Source: Mesostigma viride | Lineage: Eukaryota; Streptophyta; Mesostigmatophyceae; Mesostigmatales; Mesostigmataceae | Direction of reading: 5' to 3' | Assembly: GCA_009746045.1 (NCBI GenBank) | Contig: RPFO01000629.1 | Coordinates: forward strand, 778,801 to 842,800 | Length of the DNA: 64,000 nucleotides | Shown: piece by piece, positions 55,435 through 64,000 of the stretch | Numbering within the stretch: position 1 is the first letter of the stretch | Layout of the letters: every line of letters starts with the position of its first letter | Notes under the pieces: model-generated | The model's input: the letters and a program-made list of their open reading frames with translations, nothing else | Databases searched by the model: none | Told to the model about the DNA's origin: nothing | Translations under genes and position numbers: made by a program

Positions 55435-57922
55435 ATAAACTGGGATTGAATAATCACTGCGGGCGCATGCACCGCCCTTGACTGCGCTGGTGGTGGCTCA
55501 AGCCAGCAGCAGTTTTCCCCGGCAGGCAGATGACCCACCATAGTACCCAATAATGCGGCCATCCTGCCCCGATGGCCCCCAATGCTCCCCTTGGGCCCCC
55601 CTTGGCCTACATCGCCCCATAGTTGCCCCACAACAGCTCCCCTCAGCTCCCGCTGACCCGCATTGGCCCCCATCTACCCCCGGTGGCCCCCACCCTTGTT
55701 GGCCATGCTGCTCCCATTGCATGAATGTGCTGGGTGGATGTGAGTGCGCCAAATGAGGGCGCTTGGCATGAGAGCAAGTGCCCACCTCCCCTGTTGCCCA
55801 CCTCCCCTGATTCGGGAGTGGATAAGGGGTGCGGCGAGAATGGTGGGGGCAGGCATAAGGCCCGGCGCCAGGTGCGGGCGCAGAGACGCGTGTGGAGTGG
55901 CCACTATCGCGCTTGTTGGGGCACCGTATGCCTGGAGAGGTCACCGGGCCGTACAGCTGTGCCCAGGTGATGTCAAAGCCACGATGGCCCCCCCCACCTG
56001 GCATGCACGCGCCGGTATTTGGCACTGCATGCACGCACCCGGTTACATGGATGACCATGTCCCAAGGACAATGGCACATTTTGGAGTGTTGTGGAGTAGC
56101 CAGGGGCGGGCTACCCACGGCCACATGGCTGGTCAGGCCTCTGTCTGAGCGGGGTGGACATGCATGCCTATTTTTTGACTGTGTCAACAGGTGGGGCCCT
56201 GTTGATGGCGCATCCTGCATCTGCCCAAAGTGCTTTGGTGCATGTCTTGCTGCTTGTAGCCAAAGGTCACGCCGGCATGGGCGCCTCAACCAATTATTTG
56301 GGCATGTGCAGTTGATTCCTATAACAGGCTGGGCCCTGTTGGAGTCAACGAGTGCGTGAGCGCTTGCTTTTGCTGCATACAGCCGATACCGCCTGTGTGG
56401 GCGCCACGGCCAGTATCTTCGGGGCGCAGTACCTACCTGCGTGTGCAGTTGATTCCCAGAACAGGTTGGGCCCTGTTGGAGTCACGTTGCTGCCCAAGTG
56501 TGTTAGCTCTTGCCTGCGCTGCTTTCAGCGGATACTGCCTGTGCAAGCATGGGCGATGCAGCCACAAAAAGGGAATCGGGGACCTATGCTGGCATCTTTT
56601 TCCCCTCCCAGCATCATCCCCGGAGTGGTGATATGTTCGGACGCAGCGGCCTTGCGTGCGGTGCCGTGGAGTCATGAACCCTTTCCGGCTGGAGACCTCC
56701 CATGGATTCCCTTCCCTGTGGCTTCCGACTGCCCGAACTTGGGTAACCCTTCCTCCCCCTTCGGATGGTTCTCCCCTACGTCAGCTGATTTCCATCACGC
56801 TGAAGACACGAGGCGTGGGTGATTCCTGGGAGCCGCACCTGGCATTTGCCGCCCGCCCGCTACGGTGTGCGAGGGAAGGGATTGGCTGTTTGGTAGACTA
56901 CCCATCTGCCCGCCTTCCTATGTACAGTCGATGGCAAGTGTGCACCGATGGGGCTACCCCAGCAGACACATGGCGCGCCCACCCCCGGCCTGCTTGTCCA
57001 ATGCATACAAGGGACACTAGCCTGCATGTTTGCATTGCACAAACAGCATGGACCCCATGCCAAGCGCGTGCGCTGCTGTTGAGGATGGATCTAGGCACGT
57101 GCCATGGCCTGAGGCGTCGATGTATATATATGAGCATGTACGGTTTGTTTTGCATCTGTTCTGTACAAAGAGGAATCGGACTGCCCATCCCGTAGTTGGG
57201 CAGCTGTCTGCCATGTCTGTGTGACCTTTTTTTTGTGAATGTTGCCACTTTTCCTTTCCTTGTGCCGGCTATGTGCTGCGTGTCCTGCAAGCACATGCCT
57301 AATGAAATTTACTGTGGACCCGGTGGTTGGTTTTATGATACGCCAGTTTGTATACAGTGGCTTTTCATAGGCTCTGGATGTCTTCTGCATTTTTGTCTGT
57401 ACAGCTCTGGGTTGCGCTGCAACATCTATTTATAATGGTTGCAATGGTTGCATCTCATCTGTACCCGTTCTGTCTGATCCCTATGTTTTCTTCTTTTCTT
57501 CTCCCCTCCCAGTGGTGAGGTATTGGAGCATCGCCCCTTGTATCGTAATTGTTTGGAGAGGGCTGCTCTTCAATGTATTAATCTGGTGATTGCCGTTTTG
57601 TTTGATTGCTCTTGTCAATATCTTTGGTCTTGTCCTCTACCTTGGAAGGCTAGGATCAATGCTCATTCAGTTGAACCCAGCAAATCTGTCACTCTTACTT
57701 TTTGTTCCCGTGAGGCTAGGCTTTTGTCTAAGTGAGACAACTATTCCCAGACGCATGGCTATCCGATGTCATGGAGTATTCGTAATGTCTGGCATATGCG
57801 TAATGTCTGTTGCCAAGTTGAATGTGACGATTTCATAATAAACAACAGGTTTTATCTTTGCATTACAATATCTTATATCACTTTTAGTTGTTTCGCATAA
57901 CATTCCACTTTGTATTAATTAA
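55435..57922. other. Gene-free interval 3' of DUF506
   Basis: AATAAA occurs at 55,434-55,439, overlapping the last base of the stop codon, perhaps a poly(A) signal for DUF506. Two related segments at about 56,306-56,350 and 56,446-56,490 (cagttgattcc…acaggctgggccctgttgga) form a diverged duplication. No convincing coding region found. Confidence 0.45.
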
Positions 57923-57959
57923 TTAACTCGCGTTATTTCATAACGCAATTTTTTGCGTT

Positions 57960-59102
57960 GTGAGGTTATAACGCAAAAAATTGCGTTGTTAACATGGGGT
58001 TCAAACAACTATTTCCCAATAGTTTCCGGGTCAAAGTAGTAGTTTCCAAAGAAGTTTACAACCCTAAGATCCTGTAAAAAAATACCTAGGGGCATCGGAC
58101 AAGAATGCCAGAAGAACTAACAAGATGTACACCACCAAAGTTAGGGTACTTCATGAGGACGACGACGGCGATGGCGGACAGATCATGTGCGTATTTTCAA
58201 CCGTAGTACGCAATTATCGCGTGCCCGCGACCTACGGAAGTGACATCGTGGCTTTATTTTCGATAATTTCGAGGCCTGATATGTTATGGCTGGTTAGATG
58301 CGCAGGTTTGGGATCTGTATAGGGCTTTCATGGCCTTGTTCTGGCGCTAAGAGCTCGTATCGACCTCCAGGGCCAAGTAGATATCTGCCGGCATTTTACT
58401 TCCACTATTATCAACGGACTTCTAATTTATATTTGCTGAAATGATATCGTAAGTCAATGTGTGGGGTAAATCGCAAGGATCGTGCTGCTCGGATCAACAA
58501 TGTGGGAACGGCGTCAGGTCTGTTCGCCGGTGGGTTGCGCCTGCACGGGGCAGAGCGGAGATCGCTTGCCAACTGTGGGTCTATGACGTGGAACTTAGTG
58601 CCACAGCGTGTCACATACTCAGTTACGTCTAATCCATCTGTTTCTCGTCTTGTTCTTGCAGCAACGCTTCCTTCTCTGGCCACCTTTGTGGGAAGAAGCA
58701 CGCTCAGGTCACACGTTTTAGAGCTGCTGTCAGTCTGGTGCAGGCAAGCAACTGTTGTCTAGTTACACGTGGGAAATAGCTTTTTTACATGAAGTGCTTT
58801 TCTTTCTATGCCCATTTCCCACCATAAAGGGGCGTTTCTGTGCAAGGTTTGCGCCATATTGATTATTCTTCTCGGTATGCACGGTGCGCAGATTGCCACC
58901 AAATGTTACCATTTCTTTTGCCAATAGCTTACCACCATAGGGGTAAGAAATAGCTGGCAGTGCACGTTCTGGTTTACACCAATGCTTTTGTGCTTTCCGT
59001 GCATGTTTTTTTAACACAGAAAATGCCTTCCCCGTGTGTGCCTTCCTTGCGTCTCTAAGCCTACCACCCCCCAACCTTTTGCTTGTCCATGCACATATCA
59101 TA
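57960..59102. other. Interior of the TIR element, left part
   Basis: No transposase or other gene recognised. A 101-codon frame at 58,457-58,762 has no known domain. Confidence 0.4.
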
Positions 59103-62100
59103 CTGCATATATATTAAAAATATAATTACTTACAGCAGAGTGAAATCACTCAAACCAAAGCAAACGCCCAGCTATAAACCTCTATACAGAGCCATGTCAA
59201 ATCTCTATACTACGATAAGACCAATGGAAACTCCTAACGGGAGGAACCTAATAGCCCTGCTGCACCGCAAAATCAGCCCGCGTACGGCGGAGCATGATGT
59301 CAGCCATGGCCCGAGTCAGCGCCACCGACAAGCGCTGACGCCAATATGACGTCCAGGTCCGCGCCGACCATGGGGCCCGCTGGCCCTCCAGGTCCAGCCG
59401 GTCCTCCCGGAGCCGGCAACACTCCTTGAAGAAGGCGGAGGTCAGGGGCCCCATGGCCCCAAACTCCTCCAGGACAAAGGGCACCACACGATGGTGCCCG
59501 ACGTCGCCGTAGGCCAGGAGCTTGGCCCGCTCCGCCCGGTCCGCCGTGTAACCTGCCGTGAGGGAGGCCCCAGCCACGTGGCTAAGAGCCAAGGGCCGCG
59601 CCACCGAAACGTCAATAAGCAGATGCCGGCCACCCCCCTCAAAGTCCAGCACCACGATGTCAGGCCGGTGGTTGGGGGAATAGAAGGCAGCGCCATCCGC
59701 ATCCTCGGACCGGATGTTCGCGTGGGGGAAAACCGACCGAATCATGGCGAGCACCACCGTCAGGAGGACAGTGTGCAAATACAAATACCAATTCTGATTC
59801 TGTTGGCCCCCCATGCAGGCAAGGTAGTGAGTCCCCGTGGGATCCAGCGGCTGCCCACAGCTACCACAAGGCCGCCCGGCCGGAACAAGAGGCTGCGGGG
59901 CAAATAGCTGGTGCCGGAGCGCCACCGAGTAGTGGCTGGGAGCCAAGGCGAATGGGGGGGCCATGGGAAGAGCACGAAGGTACGCCGAGCCCACACTCCG
60001 CAAGGAAAGCGAGAACAGCCACGCACGTCCCTGGGCGTTGAGGTCCGCGAAAAGAGCAATCCAATCAGCCGTGTGCAGAATACCCGCGTAGGTTTTCTGG
60101 TGTTTATCGATGACGCGAGCAGGGAATGCGGCGGGAGATTGAACGGAGGCGACCGAGGGAGTGCCGCGAGGGAGGTGGCGCTGTACCGCCTGAGCGGCAC
60201 GGACGGGAGAACAGGCCTGCTGGATCTCAGCATAGGCCTCCTGGATGGCGGTGACGAAGGGCAAAGGGCTGCTGGGGTCCAGGAGGTCAGGCGCTGCCGT
60301 TGCCAAAAGGGGCAGGAGCCGGCAGCTTTCCGCCCACGACTGAGCGACGGAGCCCAAAAATGCTGCTGGGGCCAGCCGGGCGGCACGAGTCAGACCGCAG
60401 CCACCCATCCGTGCAGGCAGGGAGGCAATGCGAATAGCATGTGGCGGGAGGTCGGGGCCCGGGACCAGCTGCGCCAAGGCCGACTGGATGCGTTCGTCGT
60501 GGCCCTCGGCGGCCAGCCGGACCTGAGCCGGAAGAGCGCCCCGGAGCCAGTGAACGACGCGAGGGTGAGCGCAAAACCACAGAAGCAGACCCTTGGTCTG
60601 CGAATCATGAAGGCGCGCAATCAAGGGCAGTACCTCAGTGCGTGCCTCGAGGGCGGCCCGCAGAGCATCGATGACAAACGCGGGGTCGCCAACCGGAACG
60701 CCGAGGACATCCAACCCATGGAGGCGCTCGTCCCGGCCCAAGAGCTGGGGCGGAAAGCCGGAGCAATCACCTTGGGGCGAGTACACCGCGCACTTGGCCA
60801 GGGTCAACTGGAGGTTGATGTCGGCCACCGCGGTCTGCAGTGCCAGCAGAGCCGCGGTGGTGTCCGGCACAGGGCCCAGAAGGTAGATATCATCCAAGTA
60901 GGCCTGAATAGCGACCGCCGGGTGGGCAGCATGGACCGCTTGGAGGCAACCCTGGAGGGGGGCGGCAAAGTACAGGGGTCCCAGGGGGTCCCCTTGCTGG
61001 GTGCCCGACCGCGACAGCAGGCCGCCGCGAGTGCCGTCCTCCATGATGTGAACCAGTTGGCCGGGCTGGCCGTAGCACACGGCTGTCCAAGCGTACAAGT
61101 CCTCGAAGGACTCCATGACGGCCGCAAACATGCTGGCGCGGGACAGACTGTTGAACGCGTTGTGGCAGTCGACCTTGACGACAGCGTGGGTGGGGTGGGC
61201 CTCGAGGTAGGCCTGCACCGAATGGATGAGGATATCCGCCCCGCCTGGAGTCGTCACCCCCAGCTGGGCCGCCACCGAGGTCTCACCCGCTGCGAGGGGC
61301 GGGCAGAAAAAGGCACGGAGCTCGGGCGCCTTTTGGCGGCAGATCACTTTGCCCACGAGCTTGCGGAGCACCTCACCGCAGGCGATCGGGCGCACCTTGC
61401 CCTCGGGGGGGGCAAGACACCCTTGAGCAGAGCGAGGAGGCGAGCGCCCGCTAACCACTCGCGCGCAGCGGGAGGAACGCGACCAGCCGCCAGGTCAATG
61501 AGGGTGTCAAAGAGAATGTCCTCGCCCCCATGCCCCACCAGGACCTCCAAGTGCTCGTAGCGCCAGCCCGACGGCCCGGTAGAGGAAGCCCGCGGGACCG
61601 CACGCATCACCTCCAGGAAGCAGTCGCGGTCCAGCCGGAGGGGGGCCGGCAGGGGGTCCGGCACGGGCAGCTGGAATCCGGGCTCCGCAGGGTGAAGAGC
61701 CTCCAAGGCCGCCAGGGTAGCCGCATTGGCGGGGGCCAGCTTGGCCATTTCCAAGCGGGTCATGGCCCGGCTGAGCTGCCCCTCGCGGACGAGGCGGATG
61801 ACGTCGGCGGCCACCCGCTCGAAGTTGACCTCCCCCGACAGCCGGGCCGTGCGCGGGGGCGGCACGCCAAACAGCCCCTCCCAGTCCCCCTGCAGAAAGC
61901 GTCGGCAACGGGCAATAACCGCACCCTGGAGGCCGCGCACACCACGCCCGAGAGGGGTGAGGAGCAGGCGGGGGGTCACCATGTGCAGTTTAAAGCCCAG
62001 CGGGTCGTCCGGAGCGGCGTGCATGCGCCGGAGAGAAACGATTGCACATTGCGCGAAAAGGCTACGCGCGCGGTGGGGGAGGTCGGTCAGGGTAGACGTC

Positions 62101-62500
62101 GGGTTGATGGCGCATGCATCCCAGGGAACCGTGTCAAGCCAACGCCAACTGGCCGAGTAGTCGGGCGGCGGGGGCTGGGAGCCGGTGGGAGCCGAGGCGG
62201 GAGGGGGGGAGGGGGCCGGGACTGCTGGCCGGTTGAGGGGCCGTTGAGCAACACAGGCGCGCGCGTGCTGAGCGCGCCCGTGAATGGAGTACACCCGCTG
62301 GCAGTGAGCTTCCGGGCACCGGTAACAGCTCATGGCCTGCAGATCCGCCGCGCCGAGATCGGGGTGCACAGCGCGAAGGTGCTGGCAGAGGAGGTTACGG
62401 TTGTGGAACACACCAGCACACGGGGACCCCGTGGGAAGCAGCACGGCACACCGGTGAAGGCCGTCGGCGGGCGCTGAGTGGCGGGGAGCTGCATATATAT
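59103..62500 (-). mobile_element. Near-complete LINE of restriction-like-endonuclease type with 12-bp target-site duplication
   Basis: CTGCATATATAT occurs at 59,103-59,114 and 62,489-62,500, delimiting an insert of 59,115-62,488 (3,374 bp) on the minus strand. It encodes N-terminal zinc fingers, RT and a C-terminal restriction-like endonuclease, as in R2/NeSL/CRE-type early-branching LINEs. It lies in the TIR element at 57,923-63,049. A shorter relative sits at 6,781-7,286. Apart from one frameshift the coding sequence is intact, so it may be a young insertion. Confidence 0.82.
59248..61458 (-). CDS. LINE ORF, C-terminal part: reverse transcriptase and restriction-like endonuclease
   Basis: This continues the preceding ORF after a one-base shift. 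RT motifs: PEGKVRPIACGEVLRKLVGK, VVKVDCHNAFNSLSR (motif A, Asp), SGTQQGDPLGPLYFA (motif B, about 61,020-60,970) and AYLDDIYLLG (motif C; catalytic pair DD, with Leu where Ala is common, about 60,900). The C-terminus has the CCHC knuckle CGSCGQPLDPTGTHYLAC (about 59,870-59,815), then RPDIVVLDF and LLIDVSV (about 59,660-59,600), the PD…D core of the restriction-like endonuclease. The conserved tail SARTWTSYWRQRLSVALTR also occurs at 6,950-7,015. Together they would reverse transcribe element RNA at a nicked target. Confidence 0.88.
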   Translation of the reverse strand: MVSGRSPPRSAQGCLAPPEGKVRPIACGEVLRKLVGKVICRQKAPELRAFFCPPLAAGETSVAAQLGVTTPGGADILIHSVQAYLEAHPTHAVVKVDCHNAFNSLSRASMFAAVMESFEDLYAWTAVCYGQPGQLVHIMEDGTRGGLLSRSGTQQGDPLGPLYFAAPLQGCLQAVHAAHPAVAIQAYLDDIYLLGPVPDTTAALLALQTAVADINLQLTLAKCAVYSPQGDCSGFPPQLLGRDERLHGLDVLGVPVGDPAFVIDALRAALEARTEVLPLIARLHDSQTKGLLLWFCAHPRVVHWLRGALPAQVRLAAEGHDERIQSALAQLVPGPDLPPHAIRIASLPARMGGCGLTRAARLAPAAFLGSVAQSWAESCRLLPLLATAAPDLLDPSSPLPFVTAIQEAYAEIQQACSPVRAAQAVQRHLPRGTPSVASVQSPAAFPARVIDKHQKTYAGILHTADWIALFADLNAQGRAWLFSLSLRSVGSAYLRALPMAPPFALAPSHYSVALRHQLFAPQPLVPAGRPCGSCGQPLDPTGTHYLACMGGQQNQNWYLYLHTVLLTVVLAMIRSVFPHANIRSEDADGAAFYSPNHRPDIVVLDFEGGGRHLLIDVSVARPLALSHVAGASLTAGYTADRAERAKLLAYGDVGHHRVVPFVLEEFGAMGPLTSAFFKECCRLREDRLDLEGQRAPWSARTWTSYWRQRLSVALTRAMADIMLRRTRADFAVQQGY

Positions 62501-62516
62501 ACTGCCTTTGTGTCAT
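61344..62516 (-). CDS. LINE ORF, N-terminal part: zinc fingers and start of RT
   Basis: 390 codons from ATG 62,516. Residues about 20-60 carry a Cys/His finger (CAVLLPTGSPC…HLRAVH) and about 62-90 a second Cys-rich one (CYRCPEAHCQRVYSIHGRAQ), then a Pro-rich linker and a region leading into RT (RASSTGPSGWRYEHLEVL near 61,560). Such fingers bind target DNA in R2-like elements. The start codon and first residues lie in the flanking DNA and target duplication, so the element seems to borrow a start or has lost its own. The frame ends after a C-tract (61,412-61,405) where it shifts into the next ORF. Confidence 0.8.
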   Translation of the reverse strand: MTQRQYIYAAPRHSAPADGLHRCAVLLPTGSPCAGVFHNRNLLCQHLRAVHPDLGAADLQAMSCYRCPEAHCQRVYSIHGRAQHARACVAQRPLNRPAVPAPSPPPASAPTGSQPPPPDYSASWRWLDTVPWDACAINPTSTLTDLPHRARSLFAQCAIVSLRRMHAAPDDPLGFKLHMVTPRLLLTPLGRGVRGLQGAVIARCRRFLQGDWEGLFGVPPPRTARLSGEVNFERVAADVIRLVREGQLSRAMTRLEMAKLAPANAATLAALEALHPAEPGFQLPVPDPLPAPLRLDRDCFLEVMRAVPRASSTGPSGWRYEHLEVLVGHGGEDILFDTLIDLAAGRVPPAAREWLAGARLLALLKGVLPPPRARCARSPAVRCSASSWAK

Positions 62517-63045
62517 ATTAGTGTGCAGATGTCATCTAGCATTGGCACGTTACGTTTCCCCGCTGCTATGTCATCCCCTAAGAAACCGCTATCAAGGTTT
62601 TGCCCCTATGAAGGCACTTTGGGGATGGTAGGCTTGAAGCTCACTGCATGCCTGGAGTGCTATGGCGTTGTAGCGTTATATCTTTGAAGGTGTGGGGAAA
62701 ATAGCTACACTGCTTATTTGGGTCTGACCTTGACGTGGGAGACTCCACATGAGTTGACTATAACCCAAAAAAATTGGGCTTTGCATTGCATGACCCATGT
62801 TCCTTGCAGCCTCTTGGCTACATGAGGGGGTCTTAGTTTACAAGACCCATGTGACTTCAAGTTACAATTTCACATAGCCAGGCTGAGAATTACATGCCAA
62901 GACCATATACCACATTTTTTTATATATCTCAGAGAATTCATAACTGGCCTCAGATACCCCATATCATGCTTGCTTCATTAGATGTGTTTAATTGAAATAA
63001 AGTGTTATAACGCAAAAAATTGCGTTATAATTGTGCTAACGCGAG

Positions 63046-63945
63046 TTAATTAATTAGACTCGTGCTCCCGTTGGGGAGTCACGGAGCATTAACCCCGATG
63101 GATGGATGGATGGGTGCACACATTCCTACCGGTCTAATCTATCTACATTGGCTACATACTACATCTATCTAACAACATTCTAACTACAACATCTATCTAG
63201 GCAGCCGCACGCTGCCCTAGGGGGAGCTATCTAGCGTGCCTCCCGCGGGATTGCACACGCGGGCGCTTCCCCACTGGGGGGGGCTCGTTGTCCTCTATGA
63301 CCTGGGCCCACTTGGCCTTGTCCATCATCTTCTTCCAAATCACGGAGAGGCCTAGGCCCCCCATGTCCTCTACTAGCTGTTCCTTGAAGGTGCGGGCCTT
63401 GCGGCGTCTAACATCACTGGGCCCAGCCCACGTCAGGAGGTGCCGGCCAGGCTGGGCTGGTCGCAGTCCTGCGGGGGGGCCACGTGAGGTGTCTACCTGG
63501 TTGGTGCGAGCTAGGTGCCCTACTAGCTGCAGGCGGCGTTGCTTAATTGTGCTGGTGATATAGGGCATGCCCTGGTACAGGTCCTCATTGCGGACATGAG
63601 CAGCATATCCTACTCTGAAAATGGAACGCAGCATGCTGGTGACCGCGCCGTCCAGCTTGCGGGCCAGGTCGGCGGTGAGGGTCCACGTCTCGGCGCCATA
63701 CGTGAGAATAGGAAGGACGAGGACCTTGAACAGGTCCTGTTTCTCGATCTTGCCCAGGGGCTTGCGCCACAGGGCCCGGTACTGGCGTAAAGCGTGCCAG
63801 GCGAGGGAGATGCGGTGGTCCACATCAACCTCGCAGCTAGGGAGCAGGCTGCCCAGCAGCTTGACGCGGTCCCGATACAGGACTCGAGAGCCGTCTAGGA
63901 GAGACTTTGTATTGGGGACCAGTGTTGTACGTCAGCTGTACTGCC
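63046..63945 (-). mobile_element. 5'-truncated LINE 3' end (RT C-terminus), hairpin and (TTAA)n tail
   Basis: The minus-strand frame is open from about 63,945 to the stop at 63,227. It encodes a C-terminal region typical of APE-type LINEs (RTE/L1-like): KLLGSLLPSCEVDVDHRIS, LVLPILTYGAETWTLT, LRSIFRVGYAAHVRNEDLYQ and RRLQLVGHLARTNQ. The 3' UTR contains (CCAT)n. It ends in hairpin CTCCC-CAAC-GGGAG (63,078-63,065) with CACGAGT and a short TTAATTAA tail (63,057-63,046), the same terminus as copy A at 4,766-4,806. It may thus be the RT end of the group whose endonuclease end lies at the left edge of the window. The upstream frame ends at a TGA near 63,946. Confidence 0.8.
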
Positions 63946-64000
63946 ATTCAACTCTGCATGGGGATTACAAGTGTCTATTGATTCCTGGACGCATTGTAAT

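Larger units (their letters stand above)
57923..63049. mobile_element. TIR element flanked by TTAA, with a LINE nested inside
   Basis: The left end TTAA|CTCGCGTTA (57,923-57,935) and right end TAACGCGAG|TTAA (63,037-63,049) are inverted copies. Each is followed inward by an AACGCAATTTTTTGCGTT block (57,942-57,959; inverted at 63,009-63,026), itself able to form a hairpin. TIRs are about 40 bp with small indels. The TTAA flanks resemble the target duplication of piggyBac-type transposons, but no transposase was recognised in 57,960-59,100 or 62,500-63,000. It may therefore be non-autonomous (about 1.75 kb without the LINE). Flanking (TTAA)n DNA makes the TTAA duplication weaker evidence. Confidence 0.55.

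Noticed and set aside
59911-61560. 549-codon plus-strand frame
   Set aside because: Antisense shadow of the high-GC reverse transcriptase ORF; no domain seen, and the minus strand has clear RT and endonuclease motifs.

Overview
The window is nuclear DNA of a eukaryote, most likely a green alga. Genes are split by many GT-AG introns. They encode a DUF506 (PDDEXK_6) protein, an AIG2-like gamma-glutamylcyclotransferase with a probable plastid leader, and a plant-type HAD phosphatase. Coding GC is high, and repeats and non-LTR retroelements are abundant. The species cannot be named from the sequence alone.

Layout. 1-7,300: retroelement-rich left arm: endonuclease end of a LINE running off the left edge, ORF1-type elements facing each other, and a short LINE copy with target-site duplication. 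7,985-11,335 (-): AIG2/GGCT gene, 4 exons. 13,082-22,453 (+): SURF6 ribosome-biogenesis gene, 11 exons, divergent from GGCT. 22,500-35,600: about 13 kb without a recognisable host gene, made of decayed and nested elements. 35,804-44,562 (-): HAD-superfamily hydrolase, 7 small exons in 8.8 kb. 45,800-50,764 (+): MULE-transposase-derived gene or relic. 51,032-51,545 (-): possible small three-exon gene. 52,220-55,434 (+): DUF506 gene, 5 exons. 57,923-63,049: TIR element with TTAA at both ends, containing a near-complete LINE with a restriction-like endonuclease (59,115-62,488, -). 63,046 to the right edge (-): 3' end of a second LINE type.

The host genes are housekeeping functions (glutathione-type metabolism, rRNA processing, a phosphatase, an uncharacterised plant nuclease-fold family) and show no operon-like logic. 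Their order is GGCT(-)/SURF6(+), HAD(-)/MULE(+), small gene(-)/DUF506(+), so each pair could share an upstream region. Exon models were built by hand from phase-compatible GT-AG junctions and protein-family fit.

Two themes stand out. First, every long tandem array lies inside an intron (GGCT intron 1, SURF6 intron 1, HAD introns 3, 5 and 6, MULE introns). In HAD intron 6 the 46-bp unit carries a copy of the exon 6 / intron 6 splice-donor junction, giving about 17 decoy donors directly behind the true one. Second, one retroelement group ends in a small CTCC/GGAG hairpin plus a (TTAA)n tail. Its copies meet tail to tail, and they include ORF1-only and internally deleted derivatives.
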